Source of the DNA: Bryobacterales bacterium
GTDB lineage: Bacteria > Acidobacteriota > Terriglobia > Bryobacterales > UBA6623
Direction of reading: 5' to 3'
Assembly: GCA_022826925.1 (NCBI GenBank)
Contig: JAJDTX010000184.1
Coordinates: forward strand, 1 to 40,390
DNA length: 40,390 nucleotides
Shown: positions 16,953 to 27,923 of the stretch, one piece after another
Position numbering within the stretch: position 1 is the stretch's first letter
How the letters are laid out: every line of letters starts with the position of its first letter
The notes under the pieces: model-generated
The model's database searches: none
Told to the model about the DNA's origin: nothing
Seen by the model: the letters and a program-made list of their open reading frames with translations, nothing else
Program-made: the position numbers and the translations under genes

Positions 16953-17408
16953 TCAGTGCGTGTAGCGCACCGGCAGCGGCCCCTCTTCCAGCATCTGGCG
17001 ATCCCAGATCTGACCCTCGCGGGTGTAGGTGGCAAGTTCGAAGTCCTGGGTCAGCTCGAGCGCGTCGACCGGGCAGGCGTCCTCGCACAGGCCGCAGAAC
17101 ATGCAGCGCGAAACGTCGTAGGTAAAGGTGGTCAGATCCTTCCGCTTGGTCTCGGGGTTGCGCTCGGAAGTGACCACGATCAGCTGCTCCGGACAGGCCA
17201 GCGCGCAAAGGTTGCAGGAGATGCACAGCGTCTCGGAGGTCTCCGGGTGCGTGTTGAGCCGGGGAGCCCCGCGGTAGCGCTCCGCGACCGGCGGCCGGTT
17301 GAGAGGGTACTGCTCCGTGACAACCTTCGACGGCTTCTGGTTCTTGAAGGTCGTCCAAAGGCCCTTGAGCAGGTCGGTCAACAGGAAGGTCTTGATCAGG
17401 CTGGCCAT
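16953..17408 (-). CDS. nuoI: NADH-quinone oxidoreductase subunit I, two [4Fe-4S] clusters
   Basis: A 151-residue ferredoxin-like subunit. Two CxxCxxCxxxCP motifs are seen: Cys62, 65, 68, 72 and Cys102, 105, 108, 112. These bind clusters N6a and N6b that pass electrons toward NuoB. The N-terminal amphipathic stretch anchors it to the membrane. It lies 25 bp downstream of nuoH. Confidence 0.97.
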   Translation of the reverse strand: MASLIKTFLLTDLLKGLWTTFKNQKPSKVVTEQYPLNRPPVAERYRGAPRLNTHPETSETLCISCNLCALACPEQLIVVTSERNPETKRKDLTTFTYDVSRCMFCGLCEDACPVDALELTQDFELATYTREGQIWDRQMLEEGPLPVRYTH

Positions 17409-17433
17409 CGGTCGTCTCCGCTAATTATCGCAC

Positions 17434-18627
17434 TCAGCCCAGTCCATAGCCGCGGCCCATTAGCTGCACGAATGCGTTGAGGATCAGGCCGAACATGCTG
17501 ATCGGGATCAGCCACTTCCAGCCGACATCCATGAGCTGGTCGTAGCGGAACCGCGGGAACGTGCCGCGGTACCAGATGAACAGGTAGACCATCGCCGCGA
17601 GCTTGAAGGCGAACCAGAACAGCCCGATCATCAGCTCGTTGACGACCGGCAGGACGAACGCCGCGGCCACCAGCAGAAACAGTCCGGTCAGAGCGGCCAT
17701 CACGAGGCGAAAGCCGACCAGGAATTGGCGGAATACCCCCTTAGAGCAGCCCAGGGCGATGAGGGCGAACAGCCCGGCCGGGAAAAGCGTGTTGAGCGGC
17801 ATCTCCAAGGCGGCGACGTTCGGAAACGGGCGCAGCCAGCCGCCGAAGAAGAGCGTCACGCAGAGCGCGCTGATGACCACGATGGCGGCGTACTCGGCCA
17901 AGAAGAACAGGGCCCAGCGGAAGCCGGAGTACTCAGTGTGAAAGCCGGCCACGAGTTCGGACTCGGCTTCCGGTAAGTCGAACGGCGCGCGGTTGGTCTC
18001 GGCGGTGCCGGCGATGATGAACAGCACGGTGGGGATCAGCATCAGGCCGTAGTTGTCGAACGCTCCCCACACGCCGCGCTCGAACTGCGAGGCGATCACG
18101 CCCTGCATCGAGAGCGTGCCGGCGCACATGATGGCGGTCACGGTCGCGAATCCCAGCGGCACTTCGTAGCTGACCATCTGTGCCGCGGCGCGCAGCGAGC
18201 CCATCAGCGAGTACTTCGAATTCGCCGACCACCCTCCCAAGATCAGCCCCAGGGCCCCGATCGAGGACATCGCCAGAATGAACAGGATGCCGATGTTGAC
18301 ATCCGCCACGAAGAACCTGTCGCTCAAGGGCAGGACGGCGAAGGCAGACAGGGCGGTGAAGGTCGACAGCACCGGTGCCAGCCAGAAGATCCACTTGTCG
18401 GACTTCGACGGGATGACGTCCTCCTTGAGCATGAGCTTGAGAGCGTCGGCCAGCGGCTGCAAGACGCCGTACGGACCGACCCGCATCGGCCCCAGCCGGA
18501 CCTGCAGGTCGGCAAGCACCTTGCGCTCGGCGAGCACGATGTAGCCCGCGATCAGCGGGAACACGAGAATGATCACCGCCGTCAGGATCAGGGGCGGCAC
18601 GTAGGGGTTCGCGAGCAGTTGTTCCAT
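17434..18627 (-). CDS. nuoH: NADH-quinone oxidoreductase subunit H
   Basis: A 397-residue membrane subunit forming the quinone entry chamber. Recognisable parts are VRLGPMRVGPYGVLQPLADA, KLMLKEDVIPSKSD, FDLPEAESELVAGFHTEYSG and FPRFRYDQLMDVGWKWLIP. The start ATG 18627 is 8 bp after the nuoD stop. Length and motifs are typical. Confidence 0.97.
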   Translation of the reverse strand: MEQLLANPYVPPLILTAVIILVFPLIAGYIVLAERKVLADLQVRLGPMRVGPYGVLQPLADALKLMLKEDVIPSKSDKWIFWLAPVLSTFTALSAFAVLPLSDRFFVADVNIGILFILAMSSIGALGLILGGWSANSKYSLMGSLRAAAQMVSYEVPLGFATVTAIMCAGTLSMQGVIASQFERGVWGAFDNYGLMLIPTVLFIIAGTAETNRAPFDLPEAESELVAGFHTEYSGFRWALFFLAEYAAIVVISALCVTLFFGGWLRPFPNVAALEMPLNTLFPAGLFALIALGCSKGVFRQFLVGFRLVMAALTGLFLLVAAAFVLPVVNELMIGLFWFAFKLAAMVYLFIWYRGTFPRFRYDQLMDVGWKWLIPISMFGLILNAFVQLMGRGYGLG

Positions 18628-18635
18628 GGCCAGTC

Positions 18636-19778
18636 CTAGCGGTCCACCTCGCCCAGCACGATGTCGATGGTCCCGATGATGGCGACCACATCAGCCACCA
18701 AGCTGCCCCGGCACATCTTGTCTAGCGCTCCCAAGTTCACGAAGGAAGGGGGGCGCACTCGCACGCGGTAGGGATTTAGCGAGCCATCGCTGACGACGTA
18801 ATACCCGAGCTCGCCCTTGGGCGCCTCGATCGAGACATAGGCCTCGCCCGGCGGGGGCTTGATGACCTTGCCCACCTTGCCCTTGATCGGGCCCTCCGGC
18901 AGGGCGTCGACCGCTTGACGGATGATGCGGCAGGACTGGACCATCTCTTCCATCCGCACCATGTACCGGTCGAAGGTATCGCCCGTCTCGGCGGTCGGAA
19001 TGTCGAAGTCGTAGTTCTCGTAGCCGCAGTACGGCTGTGCCTTGCGCAGGTCCCACTCGACGCCGGCCGCGCGGATCAGAGGCCCGGTGACGCCGTAGTC
19101 CTTGCAGTCGGCCGCGTTGAGGATGCCGACGCCCTTGGTGCGCCGGACCCAGATGCGGTTTCCGGTCAGCAGGTCGTGATACTCCTTGAGCTTCTGCTCC
19201 ATCAGGTCGCAGAATTCCAAGCACTCCTTCTCGAAAGTGTCGTAAGTCTCATACTGCAGCCCGCCGATGCGGAAGGCGTGCGTGGTCAAGCGCGCGCCGC
19301 AGTAGTTCTCGAAGATCTTGAGGACCTCTTCCCGCTCGCGGAAGCATAGGAAGACGGGCGTGATGGCACCGATGTCGAGGGCGTGGGTCCCGAGCCAGAG
19401 CAGGTGCGAGGCGAGACGGTTGAGCTCGGTCAGGATCACACGCACGGCCTGGGCTCGCGGCGGGATCTCGACGTCGAGCAACTTCTCGACGGCCATGCAG
19501 TAGCCGAGCCCGTTGGACACGGCCGCCACGTAGTCCATGCGGTCCACGTAGGGCGCGAACTGCTGGAAGGTGCGGTTCTCCGCGATCTTCTCCACGCCGC
19601 GGTGCAGGTAGCCGATCACGCAATCGGTGCCGAGCACAGTCTCGCCGTCCAGCTTCAAGATCACGCGCAGGACGCCGTGGGTGGAGGGATGCTGCGGCCC
19701 CATGTTGAGGACCAGCTCGTTGCTGTCCAGCAGGGTCTCTGCCTGGACCTCGGGCGGGGCGAGTGTCGTCTCTGCCAT
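18636..19778 (-). CDS. nuoD: NADH-quinone oxidoreductase subunit D
   Basis: A 380-residue 49-kDa-type subunit of the quinone-binding module. Motifs are LNMGPQHPSTHGVLR near the N-terminus, GYLHRGVEKIAENRTF, and the C-terminal PPSFVNLGALDKMCRGSLVADVVAIIGTID region. ATG 19778 overlaps the nuoC stop (TAATG). The frame is open further upstream, but the TAATG overlap and homology set the start. It is separate from NuoC, not fused as in some Gammaproteobacteria. Confidence 0.96.
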   Translation of the reverse strand: MAETTLAPPEVQAETLLDSNELVLNMGPQHPSTHGVLRVILKLDGETVLGTDCVIGYLHRGVEKIAENRTFQQFAPYVDRMDYVAAVSNGLGYCMAVEKLLDVEIPPRAQAVRVILTELNRLASHLLWLGTHALDIGAITPVFLCFREREEVLKIFENYCGARLTTHAFRIGGLQYETYDTFEKECLEFCDLMEQKLKEYHDLLTGNRIWVRRTKGVGILNAADCKDYGVTGPLIRAAGVEWDLRKAQPYCGYENYDFDIPTAETGDTFDRYMVRMEEMVQSCRIIRQAVDALPEGPIKGKVGKVIKPPPGEAYVSIEAPKGELGYYVVSDGSLNPYRVRVRPPSFVNLGALDKMCRGSLVADVVAIIGTIDIVLGEVDR

Positions 19779-20401
19779 TACTGAGCGCTCTCGATCTTGA
19801 GGTTCTCGCGAACCCAATCGGAATCCTGCTGCACGATGCCGTACTCCTTGCGCAGGGGGAAGCCCTCCCATTCGTCCGGCATCAGGATGCGACGCAGGTC
19901 GGGGTGGTCCTTGAATTCGATGCCGAACATGTCGTAGACCTCGCGCTCGAGCCAGTTTGCGGAACTGTAAAGAGCCGTGACGCTGGGGGCCAGCTGGCCC
20001 TCGGCCAGCGCCGCCTTGAGCCGGACGCGCTCGTTGGCCGAGTACGAGTAGAGCGTCCAGACGATCTCGAATTGCTCGGCCTTGTCCGGCCAGTGGACAG
20101 CGGTCACGTCCACGAGGTAGTCGAAGCCATGCTCCTGCTTGAGGCAGGAGAGGACCTCGAGCGCCGCCGCGATGTCCGCCACCAAAAGCTTCTGGCCGCC
20201 CAGCAGCACGACCCTGCCGAGGCGCTCGCCGAATCGATCCTGCAGGGCGGCGGGCAGGTCGCCCTCCCAAGGCTCGCAGGGCATCTCCGCGGGTTTCCTG
20301 GGCGCCGGCCTGCGGGCCGGACGGTCGGCACCTGCCGCCGCTGGCGGGCGAGGGCTCGGCGTCGGACGGGGCTTGTCGTCCGAATTGGGAGTATCAGGCA
20401 T
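19778..20401 (-). CDS. nuoC: NADH-quinone oxidoreductase subunit C
   Basis: A 207-residue 30-kDa-type subunit. The core motif WLEREVYDMFGIEFKDHPDL and the following RRILMPDEWEGFPLRKEY are diagnostic. Residues 1-40 form a low-complexity Pro/Arg/Ala extension absent from most homologues. It is the first gene of this cluster; nuoA and nuoB, which usually precede it, are missing. The 141 bp upstream to ispH contains no gene; I could not assign a promoter. Confidence 0.93.
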   Translation of the reverse strand: MPDTPNSDDKPRPTPSPRPPAAAGADRPARRPAPRKPAEMPCEPWEGDLPAALQDRFGERLGRVVLLGGQKLLVADIAAALEVLSCLKQEHGFDYLVDVTAVHWPDKAEQFEIVWTLYSYSANERVRLKAALAEGQLAPSVTALYSSANWLEREVYDMFGIEFKDHPDLRRILMPDEWEGFPLRKEYGIVQQDSDWVRENLKIESAQ

Positions 20402-20542
20402 GGGTGCGGCGGGCCTCGCTATCGGAGCGTGGAGGGGCGCAAGACCTTAGTGGAACATAGCAGCCGGTGCGCTCGCAACCGCGCCACAACGAGGCCAGAC
20501 GGCGGACCCTACGGCCCAGTCCCCGCACGCGCGCAGGGCCGA

Positions 20543-21514
20543 TCACGGGCTGGCGGAGATCTGAGTGAGAGGCTGAACCCCCCGCAGCTCCGGAGGAAGC
20601 GGGAAGTGAACGTTTTCTTCGATCGCCTCGACCTCGACGACCCTTTGGAAGCCCAGCGAAGTCAAGCGGCGCACCACTCGTTGGACCAGAGACTCCGGCG
20701 CCGAAGCTCCGGCGCTAACTGCAACATTCCGCGCGTGCTCCAGCCACTCCGAGACGATTTCGCTCTCGTCGTCAATCAGGTAACCGGGCAGGCCTCGCTG
20801 CTGGCCGACTTCGACCATGCGGCGCGAATTGGAACTGTTCTGCGATCCCACGACCAGCAGGAGGTCCGCTTTCGGCACGATCTCCTTGACCGCCATCTGG
20901 CGGTTCTCGGTGGCGTAGCAGATGTCCTTGGCCGGAGGCGCCTGGATGCGCGGGAATCGCCGCTTGAGCACGTCGATGATGGAGTTGGCCTCGTCAAGAC
21001 TGAGCGTGGTCTGCGTGAGGTAGGCGACACTCCCAGGCGGCACCTGCACTGACGCGGCCTCCTCCGGCGAGGAAACCACGATCGTCTGGTCGGGCGCCTC
21101 GCCGACCGTGCCGATCACTTCGCAGTGATCGCGGTGCCCGACCAGCAGGATCGTGCAGTGCGCCTTGGCGAACTTGATGGCTTCGAGATGGACCTTGGTG
21201 ACGAGCGGACAGGTTGCGTCGATGACCCTCAGGTTCCGCTCGGCCGCGGTCGTCCGCACCGACGGGGCCACGCCATGCGCGCTGAAGACCAAGCGCGCGC
21301 CGGAAGGCACTTCGTCCACGGAGTCCACGAAGATCGCGCCGCGCGAGGCGAGCTCGCGCACGACATTTCGGTTGTGGACGATCTCCTTGCGCACATAGAT
21401 CGGCGGCCCGTAGGCCTGCAGGGCTAGCTCGACGATGTCGATCGCGCGAACGACCCCGGCGCAGAAACCGCGCGGTTTGAGCAGTAGTACGGACCTATCG
21501 CTTGCTGAAGACAT
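20543..21514 (-). CDS. ispH: 4-hydroxy-3-methylbut-2-enyl diphosphate reductase
   Basis: A 323-residue IspH (LytB), the last enzyme of the MEP isoprenoid pathway, making IPP and DMAPP from HMBPP. The three cluster-binding cysteines are Cys18 in RGFCAGV, Cys102 in DATCPLV and Cys199 in DICYATENRQ. The catalytic Glu is probably Glu132 in HCEVIGT. SQNSSNSRRMVEV is the substrate-binding SxNSxR block. ATG 21514 gives the usual length; the frame is open upstream to 21619 without homology. It is on the same strand as nuoC but separated by 141 bp. Confidence 0.96.
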   Translation of the reverse strand: MSSASDRSVLLLKPRGFCAGVVRAIDIVELALQAYGPPIYVRKEIVHNRNVVRELASRGAIFVDSVDEVPSGARLVFSAHGVAPSVRTTAAERNLRVIDATCPLVTKVHLEAIKFAKAHCTILLVGHRDHCEVIGTVGEAPDQTIVVSSPEEAASVQVPPGSVAYLTQTTLSLDEANSIIDVLKRRFPRIQAPPAKDICYATENRQMAVKEIVPKADLLLVVGSQNSSNSRRMVEVGQQRGLPGYLIDDESEIVSEWLEHARNVAVSAGASAPESLVQRVVRRLTSLGFQRVVEVEAIEENVHFPLPPELRGVQPLTQISASP

Positions 21515-21812
21515 ATCTAGGCCCGCGCAAACCCCCATCATAACCGCTCGGGCAGGCGCGCCCAGACATCGATTCTGACACCCGCACCCCATAGCGAGTT
21601 CGAGCCGCGCTGCCCGCAACCAAGCCTAGCGAGGCCCACTTCGGACCAACACGGCGAGACATGGAATCATCGGAAACCGACCTCGATCATCGACACCCTG
21701 GACACGAGACTTGTGGGGTGCGCGGGCGGTTGCCGGTGCGAGCCCAAGCATCTTGAGGCAGCGACACGCATCCTCACGATAGGGGGCAATCTTGCGAGAC
21801 GGCGCCCGGGCT
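21515..21812. other. Intergenic region upstream of ispH
   Basis: About 300 bp with no supported gene. A weak cloverleaf-like pairing was examined and rejected. It should contain the ispH promoter, but no convincing hexamer pair was found. Confidence 0.3.
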
Positions 21813-22595
21813 CTAGGGGTCGCGTTCCGGCAGAGGAGCATGGGCGGTCAGGGACCGGAGTTGCTCCTCCAGTGCCTGCGCTCTCTCTTCTGCCTCAATC
21901 GCTCGCTGCTCTGCTGCTCTGACTCGCTGCTGTAGTTCCTGCTTGTCTCGCTCGGCTGCTGCCAGGCTGCCATCGAATTCTTCCCCCGTGTCCGGGTCGA
22001 TGAACACCAAGACCGTCGTCCCGGCCTGCCTCTCGCTGCGCAGATCCAGTCCCAGCACCCGGCTCCGCAACACACCGCCCCGGCCCACCGCCGGCCGCAC
22101 CGGCTCAGACTGCCCCGCACTGATCTCGTAGCCCTTCAAGGGAGTCTCCATCAAGGTCCCCGCCGGGTCCAGCCGCCAGTACTCGCGAACGCCGATCCGG
22201 GCGTATTCCCGCGCCTTGTGCTCGGCATCGTGCTTCGCGGTCGACGGCGACGCCACCTCCAGCACGAAGTCCGGCGCCTTGCCCTCTTCCCAGATCCGGT
22301 ACGAACCGCGGTTCGGCCGGTACTCCGCCCCGAACACCACTTGCAGATCCGGCTGCAGCTGAGCCTTGACGTTTCCGCGCTGGTAGTACACCAGCAGTTC
22401 CATGGCCACCAGCACGTCTGCGCGCTCGCGGAAGTAGTGGCGCAGGGCCGTCGTGGCCTGTTGCACGGCGTTGCCGTGCTCCACGCTCTGCGCGATCCAA
22501 TTCCCCTCCGGGTATTCGACTTCGTCGGGCTCCGGTGCCAGCGCGGCGGCACGGGGCGATGTCAGTGCTGGAAGTTGGGTTTCTGTGGGGGCCAT
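21813..22595 (-). CDS. Uma2 family (DUF820) restriction-endonuclease-fold protein with C-terminal coiled coil
   Basis: A 260-residue protein of the Uma2 family. The PD-(D/E)xK-like core is visible as QPDLQVVFG and PDFVLEVASPST, followed by EYARIGVREYWRLDP. The C-terminal 60 residues are a charged coiled coil (AAERDKQELQQRVRAAEQRA). Uma2 proteins are often multi-copy; their cellular role is unclear, although a nuclease fold is predicted. A paralogue with the same architecture is cut by the right edge at 39921-40390. An AAGCGCGCTT palindrome (22614-22623) lies just upstream of the start. Confidence 0.88.
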   Translation of the reverse strand: MAPTETQLPALTSPRAAALAPEPDEVEYPEGNWIAQSVEHGNAVQQATTALRHYFRERADVLVAMELLVYYQRGNVKAQLQPDLQVVFGAEYRPNRGSYRIWEEGKAPDFVLEVASPSTAKHDAEHKAREYARIGVREYWRLDPAGTLMETPLKGYEISAGQSEPVRPAVGRGGVLRSRVLGLDLRSERQAGTTVLVFIDPDTGEEFDGSLAAAERDKQELQQRVRAAEQRAIEAEERAQALEEQLRSLTAHAPLPERDP

Positions 22596-22994
22596 CGTTG
22601 CCGTGCAGCACGCAAGCGCGCTTGAACGTCCGTGGTGCTGAGTATACAGCTGCCCTGCTAGGACTGGCCGGGACCGCCCGGCTGGCGAGCTGATCGTGTT
22701 GCTGTTGTCAGCGCAACGCCGGGCTTGGCCCGACTACGCAGGGCACCAGCGGCGAGAGACTTGCAGCAAGCCTCCACGTTGCAGCGCTGCAAGGCGTCTA
22801 GCCACGATTCGCCTCCACAGGACGCCAGCGGCACTTCGGCGTTGGAACTTGAACCAATCGGCAGCCTTGCGCCGAGACAAGGAATCTAGCGAAGGTGGGA
22901 CAATAAGGAGCAGAGCTGGACCCCGCGTCGCGCGCTTCGCCGCGCAGGCGCCCACCCTTAGAGCCTTGAGCGCGGGCAGCAGCGCAAGCAGCCC
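22596..22994. other. Divergent intergenic region between Uma2 gene and acnA
   Basis: 399 bp with no supported gene. It holds the AAGCGCGCTT palindrome (22614-22623), a TATACT hexamer on the minus strand (22641-22646, without a good -35) and a GCCGGG/CCCGGC hairpin (22667-22682). Both genes must be transcribed outward from here. Confidence 0.35.
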
Positions 22995-25697
<2,703 letters not shown>

Positions 25698-25715
25698 ACC
25701 GTAAGCGGCAAGCGC

Positions 25716-26498
25716 ATGGATGCATGGAAGGCCAATCTGCGCATCGTGCTGGTCGAGTCGCGCAACTCGTTGAACATCGGCGCGGCGGCGCGCGCCATGT
25801 ACAACTTCGGGTTTGCGGACCTGTGGTGCGTGCGCCCCTACGAGCCATCGTTCCGCTCGGCGCGGTCCTCGGCCGGCGCGGCCACGGTCATGCAGCAGGC
25901 GCGCGTTACGGACGACTTGGCAGAGGCGATATCCGACGCCGAGTTGGTGGTGGCCTGTAGCGGCTTGGAGTCCCGCAAGCAGCGCCATGTGCAGCGGCGG
26001 CTGCCCGCCGGCGGGGACGCCATCCGGACGCACATCGAGGACCGCAAGGCAGCGGTGGTGTTCGGCTCGGAGAAGTTCGGGCTCTCCAATGACGACCTCA
26101 GCCATTGCGACTGGGTGTTGTCGGTCCCCACCGACGAAGCGTGCCCGTCGATGAATCTGGGGCAAGCGGTCGCCGTGTGCTGCTACGCGATCGCCCGCAA
26201 CGCCGTGCCCCAAGAGAGCCTGCAGACCCCGGCCAGCGCGCCAGCGGGAGTCCGCGAGCGAATTCTCTCCCTGCTCATGCCCATCCTGCAGGAGTCCGGG
26301 TTCCTCCACGACGAAGGCATCGAGGAACGGACGCGCAAGCTGCGGCGTTTCGTGAGCCGCCTGCGGCTTGCGCCGGAAGACGGTCGCATGCTGCTGGCCA
26401 TCCTGCGACAGATCGATTGGAAACTCGCCCACCCGAGCCTGCCGGCCAGCGAGGCAGAGTCGAGCCAGGGACCCGCTTCAGAGACGCCTGCCTCATAG
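25716..26498 (+). CDS. TrmH/SpoU-family tRNA/rRNA 2'-O-methyltransferase, TrmJ-like
   Basis: A 260-residue SPOUT methyltransferase. The three family motifs are clear: motif 1 SLNIGAAARAMYNFG, motif 2 VVFGSEKFGLSNDDL and motif 3 PSMNLGQAVAVCCY, which form the knotted SAM site. TrmJ methylates the ribose at position 32 of tRNAs. The C-terminal 90 residues (helical, then Ser/Ala-rich) are like TrmJ. Other TrmH-type targets cannot be excluded. Its 3' end overlaps the convergent Fic-like gene by six bases. Confidence 0.88.
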   Translation: MDAWKANLRIVLVESRNSLNIGAAARAMYNFGFADLWCVRPYEPSFRSARSSAGAATVMQQARVTDDLAEAISDAELVVACSGLESRKQRHVQRRLPAGGDAIRTHIEDRKAAVVFGSEKFGLSNDDLSHCDWVLSVPTDEACPSMNLGQAVAVCCYAIARNAVPQESLQTPASAPAGVRERILSLLMPILQESGFLHDEGIEERTRKLRRFVSRLRLAPEDGRMLLAILRQIDWKLAHPSLPASEAESSQGPASETPAS

Positions 26499-27665
26499 CA
26501 GGTGGTCGGAAAAGGACGGTGATGGCCGTCGCTGAGGCTTAGGGCTGGGTGGCGCCGGACTCGGTCGCCTCGGCCTGCTAGCGGCGAGGCGAGGCTGCGG
26601 CTTGCTAACGGTGCGCCGCCGTGGCGGCCTGGAAACGGGGCGCGGCGCGGGGCGCTCTGGAGGCTCGTTCGCGTCGGGATCGAAAACGCGGACGTACGGG
26701 CCGTACTGGAACCGCCGGTTGCGGCGGTAGCCGGTGATCTCTTCCAAGATGCCCATGTCCACGAACCTCGCGACGAGCTGGTTCGCCGCCACATACGAGG
26801 TGCCGGTGATGGCCTGAATCTCGCTCACCGTTGCTACGGGCTCCGTCGTCAATCGCCCGAACACACGAAGGCCCCGGCCAACGGCGTGTCCCAAGCCAGC
26901 CGACAATGCCTCGCGATGCTCGCGGGCCAAGATGGCGCAGCTGCGGATCATACCGGCCGCTTCGGCTGCCGATTCGGCTACCCCCCTGACGAAGAAGTCC
27001 AGCCACAGTGCTGTCGGGCCGCGGAGCTGTGTCTGGTACTCGCTGCCACTGGATTGGAAGTATGGGGACATGACTAGCGCGCCGGCACCCGGAACGCCGA
27101 CGCGTCGGAACATCGCCAGCCCGGCGATCCGCTCCAAGCGACCGTCCGAGCCGGTCGGGAGCAGCCGCGCGAGCTGCGCCTGCGCAATGCCGATTCGCAC
27201 TAGGTCGGGTAGCCCCCCTTGTGCCATTAGGAAGTCGTCCAACTCGACCAGCGCTGCCGCTAACTTCGCTTCCGCCTTCCCGTTAGCGCGACCGGCAAGC
27301 TCGCCGTCCCCTGCGAGGGCTGCTTGAACAGCGTCCAAGCGGTCCGGAGTCAGTGGCTCTGCGCCGGCTTCGGCAAGGCCGCACGTGAGCGCCTTGCGGC
27401 AGCGCAGGGGCGCGATTGCGCCTGCGCCGGCTTCGTCGTCATCTGGACCCACGGCAGCAGCTAGGACAGCCGCGAAGCCCCTAGACTCGCTCTCGATGCG
27501 ACACGACAACACGGCTTCGCGAAGCAGCTGCATCGCTTCGAACGCCGAGGCGTCCGAATGCGCGCTGAAGGCCCCATCCACCCGCCACAGGGCCAATCGG
27601 GCCTGATCGAGCAACGCGCTCAGCTCGGCGGTGACGGACGGAGCGGGGATGGGGGGAAAGGCCAT
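26493..27665 (-). CDS. Fic-fold protein with degenerate catalytic motif, winged helix and basic tail
   Basis: A 390-residue protein laid out like the Fic/DUF4172-type AMP transferases: N-terminal helices (ALLDQARLALWRVDG), an inhibitory-helix-like SCRIES (54-59), the Fic core (about 135-235, ending LVMSPYFQSSGSEY), a winged helix (about 276-325, NQLVARFVDMGILEEITGYR) and a Pro/Arg-rich tail of about 55 residues. In active Fic proteins the core holds HPFxxGNGR; here the equivalent stretch is LLPTGSDGRLERIAG. The catalytic His and Phe and the Asn are lost, but a final GR remains. AMPylation is therefore unlikely; a DNA-binding or scaffold role is possible. The frame is intact. The assignment rests on the whole-domain order. 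Confidence 0.72.
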   Translation of the reverse strand: MAFPPIPAPSVTAELSALLDQARLALWRVDGAFSAHSDASAFEAMQLLREAVLSCRIESESRGFAAVLAAAVGPDDDEAGAGAIAPLRCRKALTCGLAEAGAEPLTPDRLDAVQAALAGDGELAGRANGKAEAKLAAALVELDDFLMAQGGLPDLVRIGIAQAQLARLLPTGSDGRLERIAGLAMFRRVGVPGAGALVMSPYFQSSGSEYQTQLRGPTALWLDFFVRGVAESAAEAAGMIRSCAILAREHREALSAGLGHAVGRGLRVFGRLTTEPVATVSEIQAITGTSYVAANQLVARFVDMGILEEITGYRRNRRFQYGPYVRVFDPDANEPPERPAPRPVSRPPRRRTVSKPQPRLAASRPRRPSPAPPSPKPQRRPSPSFSDHLL

Positions 27666-27923
27666 TAGCTCGGCAGGCTCGCATCCAGCCCCGGGATGCC
27701 GCTCGCCTCAGCCAGCGCCCCCTGACGATACAAGCCGGAACAGTTCGCTGACGATCGAGGCGCCTGCACCGCGCCGCCGATCCAGATCGGCAGCGCAGCA
27801 TTGGGCTCGCAGTGTGGCACAGCCAAACTTTAGCATGCTGCGCAGATCCAAATCTGCTCGAAGGACTCAGCCTCCCGCGATCAGAGCGCGGGTGGGCGGG
27901 TGTGTACAATGACCTAGTTTCAA
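27666..27923. other. Divergent intergenic region between Fic-like gene and acyl-CoA dehydrogenase
   Basis: 258 bp with no supported gene. It must contain promoters for both divergent genes; no strong hexamer pair was assigned. Confidence 0.3.

Noticed and set aside
21548..21618. tRNA-like pairing (CGGGCA with TGCCCG, a GTTCGAG loop, then ACCA)
   Set aside because: The T-stem does not pair, the D and anticodon arms cannot be drawn, and the length is short.
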